64,000 nucleotides of DNA, from positions 8,211,001 through 8,275,000 of the forward strand of contig JAMJFZ010001816.1 of the NCBI GenBank assembly GCA_026225945.1. Direction: 5' to 3'. Under the pieces are notes generated by a model. It did no database searches. It saw only the letters and a program-made list of their open reading frames with translations, and was not told where the DNA came from. The position numbers and the translations under genes were made by a program. This document shows positions 34,901 to 46,305 of this stretch, piece by piece. The first letter of the stretch is position 1. Each line of letters starts with the position of its first letter. This DNA comes from Cricetomys ansorgei. Its lineage: Eukaryota > Chordata > Mammalia > Rodentia > Nesomyidae.

Positions 34901-35061
34901 CCAGGCTGTAGGGTGATGCCTTTAACCCCAGCACTGGTGAGACAGAGGCAGGAGAATCTCTGAATTCAAGGCTAGCCTGGTCTACAGAGTGAATTCCAGG
35001 ACAGCCGGAGTTACAACAGAGAAACCTTGTCTCAAAAAACCAAATAGATGGTAGCTAGATG
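34901..35061 (+). mobile_element. B1 SINE with a perfect 16-base target duplication
   Basis: CCAGGCTGTAGGGTG, TTTAACCCCAGCACTGG, CAAGGCTAGCCTGG and GAGAAACCTTGTCTC are the B1 body. AAATATCTACCTGTTG occurs identically at 34885-34900 and 35062-35077, marking the insertion site. A few non-B1 bases (35045-35061) between the tail and the duplication are unexplained. Confidence 0.93.
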
Positions 35062-35089
35062 AAATATCTACCTGTTGATAAATAGCATT

Positions 35090-36122
35090 ACATGAAATTA
35101 AAAAGCTTCTGTACAGCAAACAAAATAATCACTAGGAAGAGTCAGCCTACAGAATGGGGAAAAATATTTTCCAAGTATACATCTGATGGGGGATTAATAT
35201 CTAAGATATATAAAAGTTAGACCCCAAAATCCCCCATCAATCAATAAATGGGCTAATGAAGTGAATATATAGTTCTCGAAAGAAGAAGCAGAATGGCTAA
35301 TAAATACATCAAAGTTTAGCTTCCTTAGCCATCAGGAAATGCAAATGGAAACTGCTTTAAGATTCTGTGTCACCTCAGTCAGAACGCCCACAATAAAGAC
35401 AAAGGACTGCGGATGAGGACAAGTCTGTGGGAAAGAGGAACACTTACCTACTGCTAGTAGGAATGTAAACTCATTCAGCCACTACGGAAATCAACAACCC
35501 TACTGTAACCTACTTGGTTACCCTACTGTAACCATCTTGGATTCACACCTGAGAGACTCTGCGTCAACCTGCCACAGAGACACTTGCACATTCATGCAGG
35601 TTGCTTCGTTGTTCATAATAGCAGGAGAGGGATCCAGCCTAAATGTCCATCCACAGATGAACAGACAGAGAAAATGTGACACAGACACACAGGGAAATTT
35701 TATGCAATCATGAGAAGAATTAAATGATAACATTTTCAGGAAAATTGATGAGACTAGAAATCATTAGATTAAGCAAAACAAAGCACACTTGGGAGAACCT
35801 AGATTTAAATGTATGTGTGTATGTATGCATGCTTGTATGTACTTCTTGCTGTGTGTAGGTCATGAAGGTAGAAAGGACACGGTCGGAAGGTCGGAAGACA
35901 TCTGAAGAGAGGTGGGGGGGGATAGTAATGGAATATATGTGATAAATAAGCAGAAAAGGATGCTATCTGAGTAGGAACGGAACTAGCCAGAGGACAACAG
36001 GAAGCATGTGGTGGAAGACAGAAAAAAATATTGCAACTGAAAATGACATAATGAAACCTGTTGCTTTATATGCTAGCTTTAAAAAAAAGAAAGAAAGAAA
36101 GGAAAGGAAAAAAAAGAAAATT
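35090..36122 (+). mobile_element. L1 LINE, ORF2 C-terminus plus 3' UTR
   Basis: Begins at ATGAAATTAAAAAGCTTCTGTACAG, a standard L1 ORF2 segment, and runs through AATATTTTCCAAGTATACATCTG, ATGCAAATGGAAACTGC and TTGTTCATAATAGC to a G/A-rich 3' UTR and an A-rich tail with GAAA units (36080-36122). CCCTACTGTAACC is repeated at 35498 and 35521, a 23-base local duplication. ORF2 is dead. Confidence 0.88.
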
Positions 36123-37044
36123 AAGGGAAGTGAAAAGGAAAGACTAACTCCATAAGATCAGAGTCGTTTTTGAATGTTCATCATCAACACAACAAAAAGG
36201 ACGCTTTTATGCTAGATGTATGGGTCAAGCAAAATTTTGAAAGTGCGTATATGAAAATTAATTTTGTGCATGTTCCATTTCGGGCTATGAATATGTAGGT
36301 GGAAATGCCCTTTCTCTAGCGATGCTGCTTTCTTTACCTATAGTCAGTCATGACCTGTATGGGGATGAGACTGAATGACTCTCAACCCACATGGAAGCCA
36401 TGGATACTGCCATCCCCAGGCTTAGTTCAGGAAAAAGAAGGCTTGGGACATTTGCACAAATTATTAAGGAATGTATATTCGGGATGAAGATCAGAGGTCT
36501 GTATGAAGGCCCACTACTGTAAAAACAGTGAAGGAAATACAAAAATCCAAGAGAACCAATGTCTCTCCACTGATGGCCACATCCTACAGCCTCGGATAAA
36601 TGTGGAGTCGATGCTCCAAAGTGAGCGAGATGATCCTGCACAGTCTGGGTTTGCCTTCGGAATCCTGCATCAAGTTTCTACTCTGAATCTTTAGCTGAAG
36701 TCCTACTCTAAGGAACTCATACAGGCCAGGGAGCGAATAAAAACCTTAGGAAGCCTGTATTCAGGCCTGTCTAAAAAAGGGTCCCTTTTGAAATTACTAG
36801 ACAAGCTCCATGTCTCCTAATCAAATATCAAAAATTTATTTTAAGCAGCTCAGTTTGGCATCACTATAGTTTGTTGAGCTTTTGTTTTTAGTGAACCTTA
36901 GTGAGCAGTGAACATGTCATTTGAGCATATGAAACAAATGTGTGTGCTTGTGTATCGGGGTGGGGTTGATGCACACACTCACTTTGCTTAGGAAGTCTCC
37001 GGACATTTAAGTACTTTCTATCAAACTTAATTACACAAACATTC
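36123..37044. other. Unassigned sequence
   Basis: No gene. The 36348-36641 minus-strand frame is short and has no recognised domain. Confidence 0.5.
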
Positions 37045-37379
37045 TGTGGTGGTGTGAATACGAATGGCTACCTCAGGCTCCTGTATTCAAATTCTTGGTC
37101 ACTGGTACGTGGAACTGTTTTGAAAGAATTCCATGGATTAGGGGGAGGCGTGGCCTTGTTGCAGGAAGTGTGCTAAACCCAGGCTTGCTCTCTCTGCCTA
37201 CAGATGAGGTTGTAGCTCGCAGCTACTCTCCCAGTACCTTGCTTGTCATCACGCTGCTGCCGTAATGACTGTTACTAACCCTCTAAACCTGTGAGCAAGC
37301 CACCAATTGAATGCTTTCTTTTGTAAGAATTGCCTTGGTCATGGCATTTCTGCACAGCAGTGGAACAGTGAGGGAGACA
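37045..37379 (+). mobile_element. ERVL/MaLR-type solo LTR with exact 5-bp target duplication
   Basis: Begins TGTGGTGGTGTGAATACG and ends GGGAGACA (TG...CA). CATTC flanks it at 37040-37044 and 37380-37384. Landmarks are AGGCGTGGCCTTGTTGCAGG, CTCTCTGCCTACAG and GAATTGCCTTGGTCATGGCATTTC. Same family, opposite strand, as 15983-16341. No internal retroviral sequence. Confidence 0.9.
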
Positions 37380-37384
37380 CATTC

Positions 37385-38184
37385 CCAAGAATGTATTTGC
37401 TGTATCGATCAAGGACTACGTTAAATTGGAAATGTATCGCTATCTAGGTGTTTGCTATTGTTGACATTAAAAGCCATGACTCTAATAGGTTTTTGTTGAC
37501 CGTTTTCTCAGAAGGAAATTAGAGGGAGAGACGCGTGAAATTCTCCTCAAGAAAAGCAGTGTTTGCTTCTCTTTCTGTTGCTTCTTAACCACTCAGCTAC
37601 GGCTCATCTCTACTTCCCAGCATCGGGACTATCGTGACCTAAATTCAATAATAAAGTGGTTACTTAAGAAACAGAAAACCAAGCACATACTTCTATTTTG
37701 ATACATAATACGATTTGAAAATCAACCAAAGGAAGTTTGCATTGGCTAGTGAGAGACCACGTACCTCAACTAGTGTGAACCCTCTGGAGGCCATCCCTAG
37801 ACCAAAGTCCCGTCTGGATTTTTATGTGTGGCATCTGGAAGTCTATTATGTGAGTTCCTCAGGTTTCAGTCCTAGCCTCATCCATAAACTGCATCTTTTA
37901 AATGCTAAGCTCACTTCCCTTAAGCTTATCAGAACCAGTCAGGAAATAGAAGGGTACAGGCTTTTCCTATTATGTTCAACTTTGTTCATCAAAATGTTCA
38001 TTTTATCTACGACCATAGGATATTTCTCTGTCCATAAAATATGAGGGATGTAAATACACTTGAACTTAGAACATTTTTATGCACAGTAAGATTAAAACCA
38101 TACCTGTTTAGCAAGACCAATCCTGTGTCTTTCCTTAGAGCAATGAATGCATTTTTCTTTTCATGGACAGGTTAGAAATTATCT
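37385..38184. other. Unassigned sequence
   Basis: No repeat named; the 37715-38044 frame has no recognised domain. Confidence 0.5.
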
Positions 38185-38290
38185 TTATCCTAGAACATGT
38201 TGGAAACTTTTTTTTTTAATTTGTCAGCTTTGTTAAATTTCATTGAGCTGCAATTTACACAGTTCCGTTAAAAAATTCTTAAGAAATAGT
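38185..38290 (-). mobile_element. Possible L1M 3' UTR scrap
   Basis: TTTCATTGAGCTGCAATTTACACA resembles the antisense old-L1 stretch 'tattgaggtataatttacat'. Short and uncertain. Confidence 0.25.
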
Positions 38291-39571
38291 TTTTATGAGT
38301 ACTCAGTTTTAGAGTTATCAACTAGGTAATCGGAAAACACTGCCATATGACTGTTTTGGGAGGCACATTGGTGAAGGAAGCAGCTAAGAGCCCCCTTCTC
38401 CAGCGATGTCATCCCTCATGGCCACCTTTGCACATATGGAGTTTATGAAACATTTTACTGACTTTGTCTCCAAATCATCTCACACACTTATTTTTTAAGC
38501 ATTACATTATTTAAAAAAAAAAAAAAAAAAAAACAGGGGAAAAGGTCTGATCCAATTTATAGCTCTTTTCCTTTTAATCCTTGGTCTTTTTCCATATTTG
38601 GTTCTTTTAGAGCTTATAACACGTTTTTCCTCTTTTTTAATCTGGGAAAATTTAGCCTTGGTGCGCCATCTGTTCCGTAGCGGAGTGCGAGTATTCAGCT
38701 CCCCAGATGGGTTGAATAAGAGAAAAAGGTTAAGTGATTTCACTTGAATTCCTACAGTGAATCATCTGCCCTCTGCCTGGGCATGACAAAGTGGAAGGCT
38801 GTCAAGGACTTTTCCTTGCACGAACTTGGATCACATAACATCGAGCAGAGCTTTCTCCAAACTGAACAGAGTGTCAAGTACACTCGATATTGTTGGGCAA
38901 TAATTTGGATTTCAAATTTATTTCCTAAATACAACATTAAAAAAAAAAAAAACTTTGAAGAAAGTAAACATGTCCTTCTGGCAAGAAAGGACAACATTGT
39001 TTTCAATGGCGTGGCTTTCTCGCTGGTATTGTTATCCACCCTCTCCTCTCCCTTCCCACGCGTCCTTCAAGCTGGTCCTCTGTTAGGTCTGCAACAGCAC
39101 TCCTTCTCTCACATCCCCGCTGAGGGACAGTCAGTTTCTTCCTACAAACAGGGCTCCAACGAACACCAGCTGTCCGAAAAGTGCCCCAAATCCCGTGTTT
39201 TAGAAAGCTTTCTTTGTCCAAAGGCCAGGGCTTCATTCAGCTCAGTCCTAATTTAGATAGTGATATTTCCATTGCAGGAGCATGTTCAGATAGCAGGAGA
39301 TGGCTTTATTACGACAGTCTTAAAGTCTGTAGTAACAAGGTTATTGCGTCCCTAACAGGAAGAGTGCGTCCCTTGGAAGACGTTCTAGAGTCACTGGGCT
39401 GAGATTCTAGAGAAGCAGAGGGGGTTCTTGTTCCTTGGGAATTTGGTGTCTAATAGGCGCCATGATAAACTTGTCCCTGTTTAGGACAGAGACAGATCGT
39501 TTCATTAATGAGCCAATGTCCATGACAATTTGTCCAGAATCTCGGGTGGAGTTATTTTTCTCTTTTTTCTA
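38291..39571. other. Unassigned sequence; 170-codon frame not accepted
   Basis: An A-run at 38512-38533. The 170-codon plus frame at 38744-39256 begins at a TTG, crosses an A-run (38940-38952, poly-Lys) and shows no domain, so I do not accept it. A small CpG cluster lies at 38660-38690. Confidence 0.45.
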
Positions 39572-39622
39572 AACCGAATTATTCTTTTAACAAGAATTAT
39601 TCTTTTAACAATTAATTCGGTT
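39572..39622. repeat. Inverted repeat enclosing an 18-base tandem duplication
   Basis: Outer arms AACCGAATTA (39572-39581) and TAATTCGGTT (39613-39622) are exact reverse complements. Between them GAATTATTCTTTTAACAA is present twice with an 18-base period (39576 and 39594). Confidence 0.9.
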
Positions 39623-39624
39623 AT

Positions 39625-40060
39625 GTAATATGGTACGGGATGAATATTTGTGTCCCTCCAAAATGTTAAAATGTGTCCCTTCAAATGTTAAAAACAAAAA
39701 CAAAAACAAAACAAAACTTAATCACCCGTGTATTAGGTTAGGAAATGGAACCTTCAAGAGATAGTTAGGTTAAAAAGGGCGTTGTCCCATGAATATGGTT
39801 ATTATCTTTACGAGAACACATTCGAGTTGAAGAGTTTAGTTTTCTTTCTGCTTTCTAACATTGGAGGACAAGGAGAAGGCAGCCATTGGTAAACCGAGGA
39901 GGGTCCTCACCAGACAGCCTGCTATCACCTTGATCTTGGACTTCCTGCTCTCTAACGTGGCCAACATAAAGAAAGTCACTCTGCCCTTATCATTTCCTGG
40001 CAAAATATCCAAATCTCTGAGTTTACCATGAAATTTGATTAGTGGTTTCATGGACCCTAT
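39625..40060 (+). mobile_element. MLT1-like (MaLR) LTR remnant
   Basis: TGTGTCCCTCCAAAATG, TTAATCACCCGTGTATTAGG, AGGACAAGGAGAAGGCAGCC, GTCCTCACCAGACAG and CTTGATCTTGGACTTCC reproduce the order of mammal-wide MLT1-type LTRs. It contains a short (CAAAAA) run at 39690-39715. Confidence 0.75.
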
Positions 40061-40306
40061 TTCAAGCTGTATCGGTTCATTACAATTATCTGCTTCCAAA
40101 AGAATTGTGAGAAAAGTTTACTCATTGAATTAATTCAAGTAAAACTTCATAGAACTAAAATAACTTGGCGGTACACGGATAGATAGCAGTGTGTAGACAG
40201 TAAATGATGGCTGTGAGAAGTCGGGGCTGGAGAGATTCATGGCATTAACCCTACTGAGTGACTGTTCACTCATGAATGAGTACTACTCTCATAAGAATGT
40301 GCGCAA

Positions 40307-40505
40307 TGGGGCCAGAGAGATGGAAAGCTGACTCCGTGGGTAAAGGCACTGGCTGCCAAGCCTGATCACCAGAGATCAGTGCCTGGCTCCAACGTGGTAG
40401 AAGGAAGAAACCAACTCCCATACACATGCTTGCCCCAGCAGATTCATGCCAGCGCACATGTAAACAGATGCACACAAATAAACAAATACACATTTTTAAA
40501 CGTTG
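40307..40505 (+). mobile_element. B2/B3-type tRNA-derived SINE
   Basis: GGCCAGAGAGATGGAAAGCTGAC, GGTAAAGGCACTGGCTGCCAAGCCTGAT, ACGTGGTAGAAGGAAGAAACC and a CA-containing tail ending in ATAAACAAATACACA. Another head-like scrap GGGGCTGGAGAGATTCATGG lies at about 40224-40243. Confidence 0.8.
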
Positions 40506-42959
40506 TAAAGAAAAATTTTGCAATGAATGCAAAAATCTAGAAAATTAATTTGGATATCTATGTCACATACGACTGACAACATTTAAGGTACTTTGCAATC
40601 CCAAACTTGCTTTTGTCTGCATAAGGTTTCAGACCTTGTTACCTTCTCCCCTCACCAGCATGGTCTCTGTGCCTTGATTGCTTGTTCGCTTTCTATCACT
40701 GACACTGCAGGGTAAACACTCTTTCTTCGCACTGGGGAGTGCCTCTGCTGATCCTGACTAGTCTCTGAAACAATGTTCAACACTTCGCTGAGCTGAACTG
40801 CATGATGGGTCATTTGTCTCCATCTTAGAATCTTACAGATCACAGGAGAAGCAGTCTTAAACCAGAAATTTAGTCAAATAAGCAAGCATCTATGTACCAG
40901 TATGAATAGAAGTGTGTGCCAAACACAGAGCCTGGGTTACACAGGAATTCACTGGGAAGGTGGTGGGCGTCCCAGCAGGTGCCCGGCGCCATGCGGGTGG
41001 TAGGCTGAGCAAAGAATCCTAGGCTACAGAAACAGATTTGATTTTCAGAAACCGGAGGGAGAGAAATGGCCTTGTTCTCATCCTTATCTACCCAAAGAGT
41101 CTCAAAATGTTGAATCCATTTCTTTCAGTCACACACAATTCAGAAAGTCGCCAGCACGGCCAGATGGATAGTTTTCAGATCCACACTTAGGAAACACATG
41201 GTGCTTCTCCGAGGCAATTGTGTACTGTTTCTTTTAAAATAGCAGAAAACATATGGGGATAGGCACGGATCTGTCAGCTACTATCAGGAGAATAGTGAAG
41301 CTTTTAAAATAAATCAATTCAAACCTGTAGGGTGACAAAAAAATCTTATCACATTTTGAAATTCTAAAGTTTTACATTTGTAGATATATGTATTTTTTTT
41401 CCCCTTCTTTTTCTCATAGAAACCACAATCCCTGCTAAGAGCTGCCGAGTCTGAGGCAAAAATGAGTCAAGGTCAGGGTAGTATGAAATTCTGTAGGAAA
41501 TGACATAGATCAACAACTGGATCCCTCTGCTCTTTACTGTATTACAGGGGTTTTTTGGTTTTTTTTCCTCCTAAGAAATGGGTGCATTTTGATACTTTCC
41601 TCCACCGCCTCTGCTTTCCTTTCTAAACGCAAACATACCAACAGAAACAGAAGACCTGCACATCCAAAAGCCTGCTTCAGTTTAAACAAGCCAGGTATGA
41701 TAGCTGCTGGCCACAGATTCGTAACAGTGCAGAGCTGTGGAGAACCACTCTCCCTGGATGCTCCCGGCTCTTTTAGCAAGATGGCTCCCCACCAACTCTA
41801 ACCACAGTGCTTTCATGAATGGATTTTCTAACCAGGTCAAATCTTCTTAATGCTAGACTTAGAACTCTACCGTACTCTTATGTTTTCTATGGCAATCTAG
41901 CTCTCCCCCAAATTACTATTATGGGATTTGAAATGATTTAACTTCAAGGAAAATGATTTCATAGGGCAGAACCCAAGGAATTAAAAGAGCTTTAGAGAGC
42001 AACACTCTATTTTAGGAAAATATTTTTGTTCAAGTTGAATGACTTCCTTTGCCTTTTATCCACTCAGGATCCTTGATCCCAGATAAAGCAGAAGCTCTGT
42101 TGGTGGCTTTGAAGTCACATGCTCTCCCTCCTGGGGCAGGACTGGCTGTCATTCCTTTTTCCTTCCAGATGCATAGAGGTTTGTTTCCCAAGGTCAGTAG
42201 CATGCTAGTGTGAGTTTGTCGGTGTTAACTGTGGAAGGCTGGTACGAAAATGAGGTTGTCATTCTCATGTATGACATCTAGAGGAGGTGCTACAGACATT
42301 AAAAGGCATTACACTATATAGCATTCTCTCGAAATGTTTAGGGGAACTAAGATAATACAAACAGCAACAGATCAAAGAGTCAAATGATCAAACTAAATGT
42401 ACAAGGAAAGGATTTGGTGAGTTTGGAAGAACAATGGGTAATCATAGATGTCCAGGATTTCGAAGATATTCGACTGATTTTTTTTTTCTTAAAATATTCC
42501 AAAACAATCCCTTGACACAGTAAAAAAAAAAAAAAAAAGTTTTAATCTAAGTGTGCTAGTCATGCACCGCTAGCGCGTGAAGTTTTGTGTGTCGAAATGA
42601 CACTAAACTATCATCGTCGTCCCAGCTTATTCTCAACACTTCCCTGTATTTTATCACAACGGCAGGCAGAAGCAGAGCGATTTCAAGATCACACGTGCTT
42701 TATTTTTATGGTTCTTAAAATGAAACTGCATGCAATTTTAAATCCTAATTTTGTGTTGTTTAAAGTCCAATAAAAGCTACTTTTAATTAATTTTTAGTAT
42801 CTGTTTCAATTTTTCGAGGCATCATGTTCCCAAGACAGAAATAAAGTTCCATTCGTATCTTTAAATTACTACTCTAAATTAAATCAGGAGCGAAAGCTCA
42901 AAATCTGGGAAAAGTGATAGTTAATGTTCAGCCCTAAGGGAAATATTTGTACTACCCTT
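40506..42959. other. Unassigned sequence, about 2.45 kb
   Basis: No gene or named repeat. A local CpG cluster (six CpGs within 42566-42620) and an A-run at 42522-42538 are the only notable points. Confidence 0.45.
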
Positions 42960-43100
42960 CAAAGGCTCAGTGATCGAGGGAGAGATGGGACAGAAAGCAT
43001 GTAAGAACCAGGAGACAGGGAGGAAGCTGTGAAGTGCTGTCTTCTGAGCTCGGTAGAGCCAATGCAGCCAAAACCTCACAGCAGCTTTGCTTGCTGACTA
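42960..43100 (+). mobile_element. L1 3' UTR scrap (Lx-type)
   Basis: AAGGCTCAGTGATCGAGGGAG, ATGTAAGAACCAGGAGAC and TGCTGTCTTCTGAGC are the L1 3' UTR order also seen at 24450. Confidence 0.65.
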
Positions 43101-44639
43101 TGTCAGACTGGACCTGTTACCAGTCAATCATGGCTAGGAAGAGGTTTGCTGGGATTTGAGGTCTCCTGAGATTTGGTAATGACTGTAATGGTGTCACAGT
43201 CCACAGGTTTAAATTTTTTCCCGAGACAGGCCCAAGACATGGATTCTAGAAGCACTGTTCCCGAGGTGGTGGAGTTTCCATTAATAGCAGGTTCGCTGAT
43301 TTCCAGGAAGATGGTAGTTGAAGGTCTTTCTTCACTCCTTCCCGCCTCAGCATCCCAAAGGAACTTCAGAGTTTTACCTTTGCGCCACTGTTGGTGTGGT
43401 TGTGGGCGGAGGTGGAGGCTGGGACACCCAAGATTCAGTTTGCGCCATCTCTCATTACACTCTGGTTGGTAAGGAAGTCAACTTTGATTTCCCTTGTGTG
43501 AATCTTCGAGAGAGCAAAGTCTATTTCTTTCTCGTGTCCAGGACCCTAGGACAGTATCTTTCATACACGGAGGGGGAGACTGTTCGATAGAACAAAGTTT
43601 CTTTTAACCCCGTTTGTTACCACTGGCCAACAGTAATGTTAGGGTATCATGGGGTGGGGTAGGGTATTTTATTTCCTCTGCTCACCTCGATGACAAGAGG
43701 TTAGAGAATTTCCCGAAAACACTTGCCGGGCTATGAGGCTAACTCTGTCTTATTTGGATACAGAGCTACGAATCACCCAAGAAACCGGTCCCCAAAATCT
43801 TAAAAGTCAGTATATTACGCTCTACTGACAAATTCCTACACACCTTTCTCAGCTTCCATTTCCCACTGAGCGCATCCTCTCCTCGCATACAGCCTCCGGT
43901 GTGATTGGCAGACAAGCACGTTTTTCCTCATTAGCGACACTGACAGGTGATAACAGGGAGACGCAACACGTTATTATAATTTAAGTTTAAACTGCACGGT
44001 TTCCAGTAACTCAGCTCATCTTGTAGGATTGTTTCCAAGGTGACACTATCAATTGTGGTGTGAAGGAAAAAAATATTTGCAAAGGGGAAAGAACCTGTAC
44101 AAAAATTTAACGTTTTCTCATTGGGCTTATTTTTCTTCTTAGTGTACATTTCTATTTTAATTATTGATTTTTTTTCTTTCTTTGTATTTACTGCTTAACT
44201 GATGTTGCATTCTGTTTGAGAAAAGACCTCCTCAGTGTAAGTAATGAGACCCTGCAGAGATGGTGTTTTGACCCATATAATGAAGATATGTGGGCCTTTT
44301 CCCCCTCAGACAAACAAAAACACCCACAAAAATATTTAAAAAGAAAAAGAAAAGTCTAGGAGTGTTCTGTACAGCTGTGGGATACCTTTCTGTAAGTAAG
44401 TCTATTTTGCAGTTCGAATTAGAATATGAATGGTACCAAAAGCTAATGCATGTGAAATTTGAAATCTTTGCAAATTAGTTATATTAAAACGTATATCAAA
44501 TATCCCTATGCATGCAATTTTGGTCATTAGCTTAACCAAATACATATTTAAATAACAGACAATTGGTGCCTTATACTGAACAACTACGGCTTCAGTAACA
44601 ACTTGGTGGTGTATTTATTAGAGGTTTTGCATGCCGTAT
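43101..44639. other. Unassigned sequence
   Basis: About 1.5 kb without recognised elements; frames at 43173-43590 overlap each other and are not convincing. Confidence 0.5.
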
Positions 44640-44845
44640 AGTCTTTTGCTTTCTTTTCTTCCTTTCCTCTTTCTTTCTTTTTCTCTCTTTCTTTTGTTTT
44701 TAAGATAGAGTCAGACTATGTCACTCTGCATGTCCTGGAATCGGTATGTGGACCAGGTCTTGATCTCATAGTCACAGAGATCCACCTGCTTCTGCTTCCC
44801 AGAAGCTGGGATTAAAGGAGTACATCACTATGTCCTGCTTTTTAA
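44640..44845 (-). mobile_element. B1 SINE, TTTC-rich tail on the left
   Basis: The reverse complement gives a B1 body (GGGATTAAAGG reverse box near 44809-44819, CACAGAGATCCACCTGCTTC, ATCTCATAGTC). Its tail appears on the plus strand as a TTTC-rich run at 44650-44700. Confidence 0.85.
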
Positions 44846-45027
44846 CTCACTTCCAATGAATAGGCTGAGGAGAAGGGTTTCTGTGCTCTGTCTCACCATG
44901 CCTCAGTATATGTCTACCTAAGTATTTAAGATTCAACTTAACTGGAGACCAGATAGACCTAATCTTAACTGAGTTCCAAGGGTCTTAAGACAAAATAAAT
45001 GATTTTAACTAAATCGTTTTTATAACC

Positions 45028-45330
45028 TGAAATGTGTCTCCAAACTTTATTTGGTAAAGCCCTAATCCAAGATTTGATTGTGTTTCTAGCTAGGATCTCT
45101 AAAGTAAGAAGGATAAGTCCCTTACCCAGTAAGAAAGGTGCCCCTACGGAGAGAAGAGCAGGCGCCAGAGCTGTAAACAGAGAGAGAAAGCCTATGAGAA
45201 GGTGTGAGAGATGTTGGGAAAGATCTCAAGAGAAAACTATCCTGTGCCTTATTTTGGATTTTTGGCCTCAGAAAAATAGGAAAACTTATTTTTTGTTCTT
45301 TAAACCACCTGGCCTGCAGTCGCTGACTCG
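45028..45330 (+). mobile_element. MLT1-like (MaLR) LTR remnant
   Basis: TGAAATGTGTCTCCAAAC, TGGTAAAGCCCTAATCC, AGGCGCCAGAGCTG, AGCCTATGAGAAGG and GTTCTTTAAACCACCTGG follow the order of ancient MLT1-type LTRs. The 111-codon frame at 45032-45367 lies in it. Confidence 0.7.
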
Positions 45331-45984
45331 GAAGAGCTACCTGAGCAATGGATTGTGTTGCATGTGACTCTTGAGGATCTGCTGGACTCGTGGCCTCCCA
45401 TTTGCTAAGAACTACAGCTAAAGAAAGTAGAACCCTAAAGCCATAGGTACACCCAGCACAAATTGGGGAAGTCATGTTTTCTTTCCTGAAAAATTAAGGG
45501 TGGACATCAGAGCAATAATCCCTCTCTATCAGAGTTGAATTGATGACCTAAGGTGGGGGCTGTGGGGGCCACACACACAAACATCCTCCATGCCAAAGAT
45601 TCCTTTCAGTGCCTCGCTGAGCACTACTGTACACTAAGAACTCACTTTTGCTTTCTCCTCTTTTTGTGTTCACTGAGTGATTACTGCTACTTAGCAGCCA
45701 CTGGTGAATCTTCTATGTCTTAACTCATTTGGTCCCTACCCCAAGAAGTAAACTTAAATTCTTTGTCACTGTGGAATAGTTCTTTTTCAGTCATTCCTTC
45801 TGGAAATCTTACCAAAAAAACCTAGAGATTCCTCCAGGTTATTTGGGAAAAGGTAGTTCTTATGTGTTTAATTCCTAAAGCTTTGGGAGGTTCAGAATGA
45901 AATTATCCATTCATATTTTTTTTTTCACACAGCTACAAAGCTCACTTGAATTTCTTCAAATAGTAGAGGGCAATTGATCTCTAT
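45331..45984. other. Unassigned sequence with a possible MIR fragment
   Basis: 45690-45765 (TCTATGTCTTAACTCATTTGG) loosely matches antisense MIR. Otherwise nothing. Confidence 0.4.
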
Positions 45985-46110
45985 AACATCCCGATGGGAG
46001 ACGTGCCTCACAGGTGAGCAGCTTCACTCACAGAAACGTTAGTAACCTGCCTGTGCTTCAGCAGCTGCTGAACAGAAGTGTGAGCTTGAGCATCAGAGAG
46101 TTTAGGTCCC
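45985..46110 (-). mobile_element. MIR-like SINE
   Basis: GATGGGAGACGTGCCTCACAGGTG, GTTAGTAACCTGCCTG and TGCTGAACAGAAGTGTGAG follow the antisense MIR core order. Confidence 0.5.
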
Positions 46111-46137
46111 AAGTCCAAGTTCTCAACCTCAAAAACT

Positions 46138-46305
46138 GGATAATAATTTTTACAATAATAATAATTTAATATTTAATGTTAAAATTATTGGATTAATTAT
46201 TAAATTAATGTTTTAAATTATTATTAAATGTAATCAAGTTATTCCAATTATTAAATTAAATTATTAATATTATTAGATTTTTTTAATAATTATTAGCAAT
46301 AAAAA
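46138..46305. repeat. AT-rich (TAA/ATT) low-complexity tract
   Basis: About 165 bases almost wholly A and T, with ATTATTAAA motifs on both strands. Strong secondary-structure and duplex-melting potential. Confidence 0.9.

Noticed and set aside
38744..39256. 170-codon plus-strand ORF
   Set aside because: Begins at TTG rather than ATG, crosses an A-run read as poly-Lys, and shows no domain or splice context.
45032..45475. Overlapping ORFs on both strands (111 and 117 codons)
   Set aside because: Coincide with an MLT1-like LTR and its flank.
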